From Notospermus geniculatus (lineage: Eukaryota; Nemertea; Pilidiophora; Heteronemertea; Lineidae), in the NCBI GenBank assembly GCA_002633025.1, contig NMRB01000206.1, positions 366,149-430,148 on the forward strand: 64,000 bases of DNA. The letters run 5' to 3'. The notes beneath the pieces were generated by a model, which saw only the letters and a list, made by a program, of their open reading frames with translations, did not search any database and had not been told where the DNA came from. Made by a program: the position numbers and the translations under genes. Positions 23,001 to 33,800 of the stretch are shown one piece after another. Every line of letters begins with the position of its first letter. Within the stretch, counting starts at the first letter, position 1.

Positions 23001-24590
23001 TCCGCTAGATGCATTGAATTGGGCCCTAGTGACACCTAGTGGTCAACTCGCTGACAGCTCCTATTGACAGTAGGCAAGCAGCAACTTTTTGCAAGCAGTC
23101 ATATAAGAGCATTATGAGTTATGAATATTTTTCCTCACGGCCTTGCAATAAAACAGCAACGTTTCGAACACAGCATCGTGTTGAAGTTCACTAACGTTCG
23201 AGCATAACTGTACATCATTGTAGAAAGGAATTGAATTCCGAAACGTCAGTGGTCAGCGCCATATCCTTGACATTTCTGATGTTATTAACATCAAATAATA
23301 GATATCTATTTTTGCTAACATGTTTAGACAAAGCTTGTGAACGTTGCTCTTTGAAGTAGGCTAAATGTCTACGATCATCGATTTTAGGTAGGGCCTACTA
23401 TGTTTACATCGCAATCAACAGATAGGCCTATCAACAGTGAGACCTCATGGGTTCAATTTATCAATTACTTCATTCGAGTAATTGTTCCTTTGATTCTTTT
23501 TCTGTTTAGAAGTCGTAAAGTCCGTCATTTCGATACTTTTCAAGGAATTTAGAAGTGAATTAAGTGCTGGGAATTGTTTTACGACGATGACGGCCAAGGC
23601 TACTGGCCGCTGATTACTGTCTAGACGGCCCATCACTGTTTTTCTCAATCTTTTTGTCGTAAGAGGTATGTACTTTGCACATGCTCATGTTTGCCAGCAA
23701 AACGTACTGATGGCACTTATAAACCAACAATGTCTACTTAAGCCGCCCATACACGTTCAATATTACTAGTGTTGCACAATATGAGGACCAAAATGGGTGA
23801 TATTATTGCCAATCTTTCTTCAACCCATCATGCGAGAAGCACTATAGCGTTCATTCCAACGGGTGTCATCAGTTAAATGCCCTCACACCATTGCCTGAAG
23901 AAATGATGCAAGTATCACACACGGTTGTTGAAACACCTCCATTGTACCGTGAGGGTTTTTTTTTTCATACCAGCAAAGTCGCCATCCTGCATGTAAACCA
24001 AACACGCGCTCGCCAGGCTAATTATAATAGCAGGAACGGAAAAGTAGGCCTACAGGATGGAACGAAATTGTCGAAGACCGTGACACTGCCAAATAAAAGG
24101 GCAAAAATAAAATAAAATAAAAGGGCGATTCCGTCGGCGGTATGATGTGTAAATATTCAGTGAAATATAAAGTGAATATTAAATGTGTGGCAGACAATAG
24201 GGAGGTTTCGCAAGCGCCCGGTTAGGCCCTACGACGACGTTTATCTATTGTGTGGGTATACCCAAACAATAGATAAACGTCGTCGTATGGCCTAACCGGG
24301 CGCTTGCGAAACCTCCCTACTGACTGCTGTAGGCCTATTTAGTGACTTCCCCGCCGAACCTAATACATTGTACTAGTTGAAAATCACCTTAATTTAGAAG
24401 GGAAATTCAGGGTTCATCATCTGCCGTTGAAAAGGATCGTTGACGCGGCCCCGACTGCAGCAGAGCGGAATGCCTGATTCATGAAAAATATTAAATCGCG
24501 GACAATATTTGGCTTACCAAGCTTTGAAGCAAACTCCTCAAAGTTCTCGTCAAAGACGGGCTTCCACGTTCCATTCAAATCGATAGGCAT
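20085..24590 (-). CDS. Fatty acid-binding protein (intracellular lipid-binding family)
   Basis: Four exons on the minus strand: 24518-24590, 21067-21242, 20480-20587 and 20085-20147 (stop TAG), with phases 1, 0, 0. The four-exon layout and the 73-nt first exon are the classic FABP gene structure. The 139-residue product begins MPIDLNGTWKPVFDENFEEF, which fits the G-x-W-K signature of the first beta strand. Exon 2 has ITQDGDKIKV and ends in DNVWK; exon 3 carries TRRMDG; the C-terminus is CTRRFQKK, matching the CTR-x-Y fatty-acid carboxylate site with Phe for Tyr. It would be a cytosolic ten-strand beta-barrel carrying fatty acids or retinoids. Subtype cannot be set. A GATATATTG stretch about 95 bp upstream of the ATG may be a TATA box. 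Introns of 0.3, 0.5 and 3.3 kb hold repeats. Confidence 0.85.
21290..21475 (+). repeat. Third copy of the GTGTCACTACGGCCTAATTC repeat
   Basis: CCAACAGGTGTCACTACGGC, then a CACCAATCA block and GGAACTTTGCTGCC, as at 9466 and 13486. It lies in FABP intron 1, and a reversed copy is at about 22858-23085. Confidence 0.6.
21630..21900. mobile_element. MITE with TACACTCTTAG ends
   Basis: TACACTCTTAGCC on the left pairs with GGGCTAAGAGTGTA on the right, and long inner arms rich in AAGAACC/GGTTCTT and TTCTATATGGAACC also pair. TA borders suggest a TA target duplication. Located in FABP intron 1. Confidence 0.8.
21901..24198. other. Remainder of FABP intron 1
   Basis: No exon on either strand is convincing. 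It holds a poly-C tract at about 22828-22840, a reversed copy of the GTGTCACTA repeat near 22858-23085, and several TAGGCCTA palindromes. Confidence 0.45.
24199..24319. mobile_element. Near-perfect 50-bp-arm hairpin (GGGAGGTTTCGCAAG family)
   Basis: GGGAGGTTTCGCAAGCGCCC through TATCTATTG is followed by a loop of about 14 bases and its nearly exact reverse complement ending CCTCCCT. The GGGAGGTTTCGCAA terminus is shared with elements near 29113, 51199 and 51843. Located in FABP intron 1. Confidence 0.85.
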
Positions 24591-25495
24591 GTTGAACGGT
24601 TGGAGAGGTCGGGCAGACGATCAAAACGATGTGAACTAGACGGTTCTGCAGAGCAGAGTGCACTGACTCAGCGACTGCCCTCAATATATCAGAGCCGTTG
24701 AACTGATAATTGACTTATGTTGTAACTATCAAAGTATCAGTTGCCATGATATGCCTACGGATCGATTGCCCGCATATCGCCCGTATCTCTGATTCCAAAT
24801 CCGGGTTCTTTTACCACGATAGGCCTATACCAAAAATAGATAAGCGAGCGACTTATTTTTGCCTAAACGGATACGGTGTTCTACGGCGAGACACCGGCGC
24901 GCGACGTGCTGTGGAGGCCCGTCGCGTGAATGGAGGCAAGACCGTCCGAGGGCGTGAAGGAAGCCAAACGCGGGGGGAGACAAATGCAATTTTCACCATT
25001 TCTAAGATCAGCAGCCAGACCGTATTTTCCCGGGCGTTTTCTCGGTGACGTCATTCTGTAGGCCTACGCTTGCTAGCTAGGGCACGACAAATAGTCTTGA
25101 CCTTTGCAAGTTACCTTGACCTCGGATGAAATTGGCAATGTGCCAAAAAGTTAGCTTAGCTATGTAAATATATGAATAATCGTTTGAATCAAATAAATAT
25201 CACTTCTAATTAGGAAATAATTGGCATTTAACGAAATTCATTGAATTTGTCGTCCGTTGCCATGGAAACGCGAATTTCTCAAAACGCTCAAGGGTGCCAA
25301 GGTGGCACTCGACGGATTCCGATTCCACACCCTCCAAATATATGAAAACTGGGGGAAAATGCTGTTATTCAAAAAGAAACACCTAAGCCCAAAATCGGGG
25401 TTTTGCGTCCGGACTAAAAGATCAAAGATCTCCGTCCGGTTTGCCACGACAACGCAAGACAACTACAGCATGCACTTTATTTGCTGACAACTTAC

Positions 25496-25568
25496 CAAGT
25501 TTCTTGAAGTATTCGTCGACACCATCATTAAGGATTGGTTTCCATTTTCCGTTGTAATCTGTTGGCAT
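25496..25568 (-). CDS. Second FABP-type first exon
   Basis: An exactly 73-nt exon on the minus strand encoding MPTDYNGKWKPILNDGVDEY and a few more residues, ending in the same phase and with the same CTTG|GTAAG donor as the exon at 24518-24590. The G-x-W-K signature is kept, and about half the residues match the other first exon. No second set of downstream exons fits in the 0.9 kb between them. It is therefore either an alternative first exon with its own promoter for the same FABP gene, giving a protein with a different N-terminal strand, or what remains of a partial gene duplication. Confidence 0.7.
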
Positions 25569-26065
25569 TTCGGAAGAGTTTTGGAATTCACTGGTCGATA
25601 AAGAAATATGTTGGTGTTGACCGTAACACTGCCTGGTTAAGAATGATCGTACCGAATAACTTTATCAAAGTAAACGTTTCATTCAGATTGCTAATATGGG
25701 CCAATATTATCAGATTACCAAATAATATTGCGATGTACAGGGAAAGCATAAGTACAAAACTCTAAACTTGAATAAACATGTCCAACTTCGCCGATACCGA
25801 AGTCCGATTACATGAATTGTCTACTTAACCTTTGGATTCGAACCTCGAACACCTGTTGGTCAAGGTTAAATCTCACTTAGTCTGTCACCAATACTTGGCT
25901 ATCCATTCGAATTACATGTATATTTGAATTAAAAACCTAGTTGTTATGAAAAAATGGTGATTAGTGGTAGGTGATTATAATTGATTGCATGTTTTCAAGA
26001 CGGACAAGCCTACAGTGGGAACACATCATGACCTCCGGTTGATTTTTAGACCCTTGACTGATATA

Positions 26066-26442
26066 AGCCGTGTTTACACCTATGCAATTTTTCCAGGCCC
26101 GGGTTCGAATTTAACCCGGATCCATTGAATTTTCTGTCCACACCTATTATTCGTCATACGATATTGAACGCTGGCCATGCTATTTATAGACACACCACCC
26201 ATTCAATTTTAGCAGACCGACACCTGTCGGTGGGCTCAGTAAACGTTTTAGCCCGGCATTTTTCTGTCCACACCTTTGAAATTGCCGGGCTAAAGTATAA
26301 TCCGGATCAGACCCGCCGAGCAAAAGCGGGCTAAATTAGTCCGGCAATTTTTAATCCGGATCCGATTTTCATAGGTGTAAACGCAAAAAAGCCGGGTCAG
26401 AGCCGGGTCAGGCCCGGCAATTTCCTCAGGTGTAAACACGGC
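26066..26442. mobile_element. MITE with AGCCGTGTTTACACCT ends, TATA target site
   Basis: Left AGCCGTGTTTACACCT and right AGGTGTAAACACGGCT are inverted, and the interior repeats CCCGGC, AATCCGG and AATTTTTC words in both orientations. TATA occurs just outside both ends. Confidence 0.85.
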
Positions 26443-27060
26443 TATAGTCCCGTCTCTAATTTTAGTGGGTGCAGTAGACTCTAATCATTGCTTCTCCCGG
26501 TCACGGATGATGTGCCACCTCGTAACCGGCGTTCTTACACCAGTTCCTCATTAGCGGTCGTAAGCACGACCGCCAAACCTCTCGAAAAAAAGACTTTGCA
26601 TTTGTCATGCGACGATATACTGGTGCAATTATAGCTCCTCTGGATATTGTGCCCTGTCTGGCATGCCCGGTGCAATTTCACCCTCATGACTGAAGCAATT
26701 ATCGTGGGAAAATGATAAGCAATCAGACACAATGTTCTGACAATTATCTTGCTCAATTATATTTGTAATATTTACATGCCTTGATTTCATTCCATTGTTC
26801 AGAACTAGTAGGGGGTTGATATCAGAGTTCATGGACGCGTTGATATCAGAGTTCATGGACGCAGTCTTCACGACAGGGTCTTCCCGAGAAATATAATATT
26901 CCCATGAGGAAAAATGGGAAGAGAGCAGATATTGCAGCGCTCCCGTATTTCTCTGCAAACAGTCCTTCATGGCAGAACCTCTGCAAACAAGAAAAAATGT
27001 GCTTTGTGCTTTTGTAAGGCCTGAAAAAATTAAATGAAGGCAGCCAGTGCTCTATATCAA
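26443..27060. other. Upstream flank of the F-box gene
   Basis: No gene recognised. A 24-bp direct tandem duplication (GTTGATATCAGAGTTCATGG and four more bases) sits at about 26815-26862. Confidence 0.45.
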
Positions 27061-27076
27061 TGTGCTATACGCATTG

Positions 27077-27111
27077 TGACGTCATAGCCATAGCACATAC
27101 TGGTGACGTCA
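27077..27111. promoter_or_regulatory. Pair of perfect CRE sites
   Basis: TGACGTCA occurs at 27077-27084 and again at 27104-27111, 27 bp apart, about 80-110 bp upstream of the F-box ATG. Full palindromic CRE sites in this position bind CREB, CREM or ATF factors in animals. Confidence 0.6.
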
Positions 27112-27188
27112 TGACACCAGCCAAACCAACAGCCATAGTAACGTAACGTGAAATGAAATTGACACGTGGCAACATGCGTGATTGATGG

Positions 27189-30100
27189 ATGATGGAAGCA
27201 GACGTCCCATTGGAAGAAAATGGCCCCCCTAATGCGGGGGCCGAAGGTGAATTGCGTGTCCATGTCGTTGGGGAGATGGTACGTCAACAAGACGAAGCAA
27301 ATGACATTTTACAAGAATTAGAAGCAGGACGAGATGAGGTGGTGAACATGTTTGTTGGACCATGGCCTAGGCCTAGAGGTTTTCAGCCTGATGATCACCA
27401 ACTGATCGAAAATCGGAGGCAGCAGGATTTGGAGGGACGATTGGACGATGATGATCTGGGTGCTGCTGTGGGTGAAGCAGTGGGAGATGCACATCTACCA
27501 GATCAGGCGGACGGAATGGCAGGAGAATACCCAGATGACGGATTTGACGGCCAACAAGTGTTGCCAGGTATGCCCAGAGAACACGAGGAAATGGGGCAGC
27601 CGCCAGAGGCAGACGCATCGCAGTTACTAGCTTTCTTGATCGATACCCCGTTCGATTTCGAATTAGGGCAGTCTGTAGAAGTTGCGACCGGAAGTGCTGA
27701 GACAAGTTTTTCAACCGTGGCCGAATATGGCGAAAACGAGGACGACAGCCTAAAGCCAGATTTGAGTCAATTGCCAGATATGGCCACAATCTTGATATTC
27801 TCATTCCTCGGAGATTCCGATCGTTCAAGAGTTGCCCGAACGTGTAAAAAATGGTCACAACTGGTGCATTCAGGAGCGCTTTGGCGATCACTAGAGATTG
27901 ATCTCGCCGAACCTAGAATGGAGAGACAAATTTTAGGTTACTCTGAAAGGCATGCGAAGCATCTTCGATATCTCGTCCTCGACAATAACCATCCGTCTTA
28001 TAATTCCACAAAAAGGATCCAAAGATGCATGACGTCATTCTTTGACAAGCTGCATGGAAAAGCAAAACTTCGCCTCTTTTCATTAACTGAACTCCAAATG
28101 GATAGACACTGGAGGTTCGAGATATCAAAAAATCGGCTCATGGTGTCGTTGAACAGGTTCTTACGCAATCAGAGAAGGCTCACTAAGTTTGATATGTCCA
28201 AAGCGCAGATCAGCACGTCACCAGGCCTCAAAGTCCTCGATAATCTTGGCAGTGGAAGCGGAGCAACAATAATGGAACTCGACATTCAGGATTTTTTTCA
28301 TTCTCGCCAGGCCGTTCATCAGATGCCGAAATTCCATGCAGTCATAGACAACTTTGTCAACTTAAGAAAACTGTTTATAAATTACAATTGTTTGGATGAA
28401 GACATCGTGAACAAGATAGCCCAAAACAGCAAACGTCGCTTGAACTATGTCGCCGTGAAGGTGTACAAAAATGATCCGCATGACCATAGGATTTCTGCCT
28501 GCAGCTGGAAAAAGCTTGCACACTTCTGTCCCGACATTCGCATCCATTTTGAATTCGAAAAAATGTCGCGGTATTATGATGTTTGCCCCATCCTCGTCCC
28601 TGGGCTGCCCCTGCATGGGCTTCAGATCTGGTCGGGATACGAAATGGAGGATCAGGAGAGACTCCCCGCGCTGGTGAACTACATCCATACTGTCTTCAGC
28701 AGCACTCTCGGTATGTAGCTGTTGTAGCATTTGGCCAAGGCGGCATCGACCATTACTCGCTCCTCATAGGACCTCCTCAAAAAGGCTGTGGCATAAGCCT
28801 TGTTAAAGCGAATCGACAGTCGTTTTGTAAACAGAAGAATGATGTTTGTAAACATTGCCCTCACAGCCAATCAGAATGCAGGAAATGAGTGTGTGTAAAC
28901 AAAGATTCGTCCCCTTTTGCATTCAAATTTTTTGGCTGACACATCGCTTTAAAAGGTTGCATGCCAACAACAGGTCAATTTTGCCAACGAGTTCTAGGAA
29001 GGACAAAATTAAAGGAATTGAGTTTTAATTAAAAAGTCAGATTTTGAATGCTGAACGGGAGTTGACCCCAAATAGAAAACTCGGTGTCGTTACCGCCAGC
29101 TCGCAGATAATAGGGAGGTTTAGAAATCAAACGATAAACGTAAACTTTACGACAACGTTATTTTTCATGCTACACATTAACCAGATTTTATAAGTGCATT
29201 TTCGGTGCAAAAATAAAGTTGTCGTTAACGTTTACGTTTATCGTTTGATTTCTAACCCTCCATAATACATGCATATAGTAATAAGGACTACCGCGGATCG
29301 AGGTACCTCCCTGGAGATGTCGTCACGTGTCTAGTGTGGAACAGGAAGCATACCCGCATCTGGAAGAAACCCCCCTTCGCGTTTTTTTCCAGAATTGGCC
29401 ATCCTCGAATTCGACAACACCGCTTCCTTCTTTGATGACGAGTTAATTGCATTGGTGGAAAAGTGTAAAAAGCTGCGGATACTCGAAATCAACTGCACAC
29501 TGTGCATTCCTACCATCGAGAGGATTTGCAAATTGCAACAAGAAGGGAAGATAGGTATAGAAAAGTTTCCTGGATCACAAAAAGACGTTCAACAAAAAAG
29601 CGGTTTTCCCTTTTCGCTAGAAAATACTGTCCCGTCTCCTTCCTACTTGGACTGTCTCTTCTTAAAAGGGGTTGCATCGTCGTCGGCAGTGACGTTGGTT
29701 GGCATGCACTGTTAGAAAAAACAGAAGATTCTACACTAGAATAGTCTGTGCAGCAGAGTTTCAAGCACTTTCTGTAAATTTACAGAAAGGATTCAGGGTC
29801 AAAGGAATATTATGTCATTGCCCATGATGACCCTTTGTTTGGTGTACCTCCTAGGTATAGAACATTCTAAGGTCAATGGTTCAGATGCGATGCCTTAGCT
29901 AAAAAAGTGGCTCCTGTAATTTCACAGAAAGTGCCTGAAACTCTGCTGCCAGAAAATTCTGTTTCTTCTTCTGTTCTAACAGTGTGATATCACAAAAGCT
30001 AGTGCAAAATGCTTTTACTCATATTTGTAAGGTCGACATGCTGACCTATCGCTAAGTAAAAGCTAACTTTTGTGAATTCCAGCCTTCATCCTTCCACCAT

Positions 30101-30266
30101 TTCAGAACTGCGGAAATTCCACGCAACTCTGGGCAATTTGAGCCAGGTGGAATATGCGGAGTTAAACTTTCTGGAGGAATACTTCGCAGACATGATTGAG
30201 GAGAGAAACCTTGATTTCGAATTCGACACTGATGTGATTTTCGCTGACGTGACACCAGAGGAGTGA
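27189..30266 (+). CDS. FBXO39: F-box protein of the FBXO39 type
   Basis: Exons 27189-28710, 29393-29554 and 30106-30266 (TGA) join in phase 1 twice into 614 codons. Residues 1 to about 190 are acidic and disordered. An F-box follows at about 195-240: LPDMATILIFSFLGDSDRSR, then CKKW and LWRSLEI. The rest is a degenerate leucine-rich solenoid with ELDIQDFF and NLRKLFINYNCL, which match FBXO39 as I know it better than FBXO33. It should be the substrate receptor of an SCF (SKP1-CUL1-RBX1) ubiquitin ligase; substrate unknown. Vertebrate FBXO39 is about 440 residues and lacks the long acidic N-terminus. An in-frame start further in is possible, but the first ATG follows an upstream TGA closely. An AATAAA lies about 60 bases past the stop. 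Confidence 0.85.
29113..29261. mobile_element. Foldback element in F-box intron 1
   Basis: GGGAGGTTTAGAAATCAAAC through CGTAAAC on the left pairs with GTTTACGTTTATCGTTTGAT on the right. It shares the GGGAGGTTT terminus with the hairpin at 24199. Confidence 0.8.
29707..29984. mobile_element. MITE with CACTGTTAGAAAAAACAGAA ends, copy 1
   Basis: The left CACTGTTAGAAAAAACAGAA is inverted at the right as TTCTGTTCTAACAGTG, with inner arms around GCAGAGTTTCA and TTTCTGTAAATTTACAG. A second copy, about 90% alike by eye, is at 60821-61104. It is in F-box intron 2. Confidence 0.85.
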
Positions 30267-30327
30267 AAAGGTGATTCTAAAATTTAATCAGTCTTGAAAA
30301 TTTTTTCTATTACTCGTTTCATGATTC

Positions 30328-30335
30328 AATAAAAT
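30328..30335 (+). terminator. Polyadenylation signal of the F-box gene
   Basis: CAATAAAATC about 60 bases after the stop codon, with a T-rich stretch downstream. Confidence 0.55.
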
Positions 30336-30521
30336 CTTTATGACTGCTTTATCTAGTATTTTGTTGATTTTGAATAGGACGATTTTTAAAATCAACATCG
30401 TACCCAGGATTGTTGGCACCGCCGGGGGGGGGGGCAGCAGTGCCCAGGCCATCAGATGTTTGGTTCAAAAATTATTCAGACTAGTAATATTGTACATAGA
30501 TGCAATAGTGTTCGTAAACCT

Positions 30522-30590
30522 GCCGCACACTGGAGCTGTCTGCTGAGCAAAAAGTCAGTCGAGACCGTGCTCAACAGATANACTAACGTA
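30522..30590. mobile_element. Half copy of the CCTGCCGCACAC foldback MITE
   Basis: AACCTGCCGCACACTGGAGC and the CTGCTGAGCAAAAAGT core match one arm of the element at 4185-4409. It is cut short at an N (30581), as if the other arm was lost in assembly. Confidence 0.6.
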
Positions 30591-30888
30591 GATTCTACTG
30601 GGTATGCGTTAGTATACCGGGGCATTACTCGGGGGTGTGTTATTGGACCTCTGTAACACGCCCACCACCCCTGCAATGCATGCCTCAAGTCCCTGTGGTC
30701 ATTGAAGTCTGTATCATGTGTATATGGGGGTGGGGGTTGACATGCGACAGGGCGTCCATTAGAGACGGTGCGAAGGTGCCAACATTACCGTTCTATGGAG
30801 CCCAAATCACTGCAGCGATTATTGAAGTTTTTGTAGACTACAGGAGAAACACCCTATCGGCAGTTTGATGAACTACCAAGAGGCGATA

Positions 30889-33800
30889 ATGGAGGCAACG
30901 GTTGACAAGCTGGAGTTGATGGTGAATAAAACCGATTTCCCTGACTATTATGGCTTTCTTTGAAAAAAACAATGCAGTCGAATGGAAAATCATATGTTGT
31001 AGAATGTATTGATTAGAAGTAATTATGCTTGAAATGTGTAATAAATCGTGAGAGATTGGTTTCAAGTGGTGTGTGCCGAGGTTTGTCGTTTTTCTTCTTC
31101 AACAAAAGAACATCACCAAAGTATGGGCGGTATTTTCCGCCAAAAAGGGATAATCGCACAGAGGGATGAGGGATTGATATTCAAAGAGAGAATATTTCTA
31201 CGTTGTTTCCATTAGACAGCCACAGAGGGGTTTTCAAAGAGGGATCGATGTATTCGAAGAGGGATTTCAAAGAGCCCAATAATAGGCCAATTATGCTTTT
31301 TGTTGACAAATTTTGTAGCCCTGCGGGAGATTTCTTTATTCTTAGATGAATGACTCTTGCCCACCCTTTGTGATTATATCCCTCTTCGAATATCCATCTT
31401 TGAAGATCCCTCTTCGAACCCCTTTGTGAATATCCCTTTTTTAATATCCCTCTTCGAAGATCCCTCTGTGGATTTCTAATGGAAAGAACGTAGAAATATT
31501 CCCTTTTTGAATATCCCTCTTTCTTTGAACATCCCTCTCAGGGTCTCTGCCAATAATTTTTTAAAGGCTACTAATATCTTCAAAATCAGTAAAAACCCCA
31601 TGAAATTAAAGAAAGCCCTTTTCTGTTCCTTTGAGACTACTAGCATGCCATAGTACCCTTAGTTCCCTCTGGCGGAAACACTGCCACTGTGCGATTATCC
31701 CTTTTTGGCGGAAAATACCGCCCATACTAAACGTGCTTCTGTCTCTTTGTACAGGAGGACGATGCCAAATAAAGGGTCAATTTGCATTAATGTCAGTTGT
31801 GTCCTTTCATTAGTTTCAGAAGGCTGAGACAGACCTTGATGCCATCAACAGAAAACTAGATGTAGAGTTCGCCAATGATCTTGATGAAGACCTTGACGAG
31901 GTTTGCAGTTCATGACATGAATTTGATTCGCATTCGGCATTCGTGGAATCACTGGGGATACCTTCGGGGTATTTTGGCTTACAACTTGAGTCAAAAGACC
32001 CATCAGGCCTCTCAAATGGCTCCAATTTTCAAAAATGACTCAGTCAGATATGTCAAACTGGCTCTTTGACCTGAGCTGATATCATTTGCAATTGCAGTAG
32101 CCCTAGGCCTACTCTAAGCTAAACACCACAAAGCGTATAGTAGGCCTAGGCCTATACAGGCCTAGAACTGGGGGGTACAACATAAGGCCTACATAAGTTA
32201 CTGAACAACATAATGACCCTACCTATCTCGCATGTCCATGGGGCACCATTATTCTCTTCCTAGGCCTATCCTATCAGATACCAGAAATAGGAGTCTGTAT
32301 GTAACACTAACAGAGCTTCTCTTTCAGATGACACCTGCTCAGATGCTCGAGCGATTACAAGATGTGAAGAAAGAATATGCTGAAGTCCTGAAAGAGGCTG
32401 ATGAAATAAAAAATCTTCAAAAGGTGTGCTTTGAAATCATTCCGTGGCTTTCCACTTGTGTTGCATTTTGGCTATTTTGGGACAATGCCTCGGTGTTGCT
32501 GTGCGAATCAGTACTTGAAACTACTTATTGAACAATGTATAATCCTGAAACCACTTTGTCCGTTAAAATTGAGAGAGTGATCGCCTCCTTTCCAGAATGC
32601 TGCAGAATTTTTCCGTGACCAACTAATGCAGGCATGTCAAGCGGTTGCAAATATCCAGTTACAAACAGGAGAGGTAGCTATCTAGAGTAGAAATGTTGTT
32701 TTGCTTTGAGTTGACAGTATTGTCATTAACATACGGATGTGGATAACTGGAGGGTTTTGACGATGAGAATGAGCATGTGTGTGCTATATTTCCAATACTG
32801 TTTCTCACAGTACCGTAAGTTGATGGTACAAATCTTAAAAAGTCTTGAATTTGGAACTTCTCCATTTTCAAGGCCTTAAAAAGTCTTATAAATTTGTGAA
32901 AGAAGGTATTAAAAAGGTCTTAATTTTGACTTCAAGACAATTTTGGAAAAAAGTTATCGGTGTTTTTTCTGCCGATGCTTGTGTAGGCCTAGCCTAGGTT
33001 ATTTGGGACAGCCTGCATTCACGTGAATACCTGTACCAAATTAACAGACAATGGGAAAAGATGAAAATAAGTCTTCCCCTTCACTGCCTGACATCCCCCA
33101 GGGATCTGTTTTGGTGCTTCATTTAGACGAAAATAGGTCTTAAATTTCCCCGATACTTGGTCTTAAAAGTCTTAAAAAGGTCTTAAATTTGGTGCTCCAC
33201 GGGCTGTAGTACACCCTGTGGTAGGACACCATGTCACGAAAATAAATGCTGTGTTAAAATGGTGACACTAGTTACCTGCCTCTACATATAGGGCAAGACA
33301 GTGTTAGCATGTATTGTGAACTTTGATTCATTCTTCTGTCAGGAATGATGGTTTGTTCATACCCCATTATAATCCAGAAAACAAACTACTTCCAGAATCC
33401 TGAGGAGCCTGATGAGTACAACCAGGCTGCTGAGCTGCTTGGTCTGCCTAAATCAGATTCTGTAGATACTAACTCTAGGCTAGAGGCTGAGTCTGAGTTG
33501 GACTCACAAGGTGCCGAGTGTGATCATGGAGCAGACGTGGCAGACCATGATGCGGACGGTAAGGGTAAGTTAATTCAGGAATTCTGCATGCTTAACAATT
33601 TGTATTACCGGTATGCTTTGTTCTGGAGTGGGAACATGAAGAAACTACCGGTACATGGAGGTTGTGACCCTATTCACAAGCATCTATAGGAGTAGCAGTG
33701 CTCGACAAATTGGATTTTTGCTCACTTGCCCACAGGCAACTTCAGAGTAAATGTTCCCTGCTTTCCCGGACCACATTGTCACTTCCCAATGGATATATTT

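Noticed and set aside
23445-23648. Small protein containing RLDSNQRP
   Set aside because: The peptide resembles chance translations of SINE B-box sequence; nothing else supports a gene.
26535-26970. Minus-strand frames of 73 and 113 codons near the F-box promoter
   Set aside because: Overlapping frames containing a local 24-bp tandem duplication; no domain.
30868-30888. Upstream in-frame ATG as the SKA2 start
   Set aside because: Possible, but the second ATG gives MEATVDKLEL, which aligns with the vertebrate SKA2 start; kept only as an alternative.
31121-31727. CRISPR-like array of AATATCCCTCTTCGAA units
   Set aside because: Units are irregular, in both orientations and inside a foldback transposon in an animal intron.
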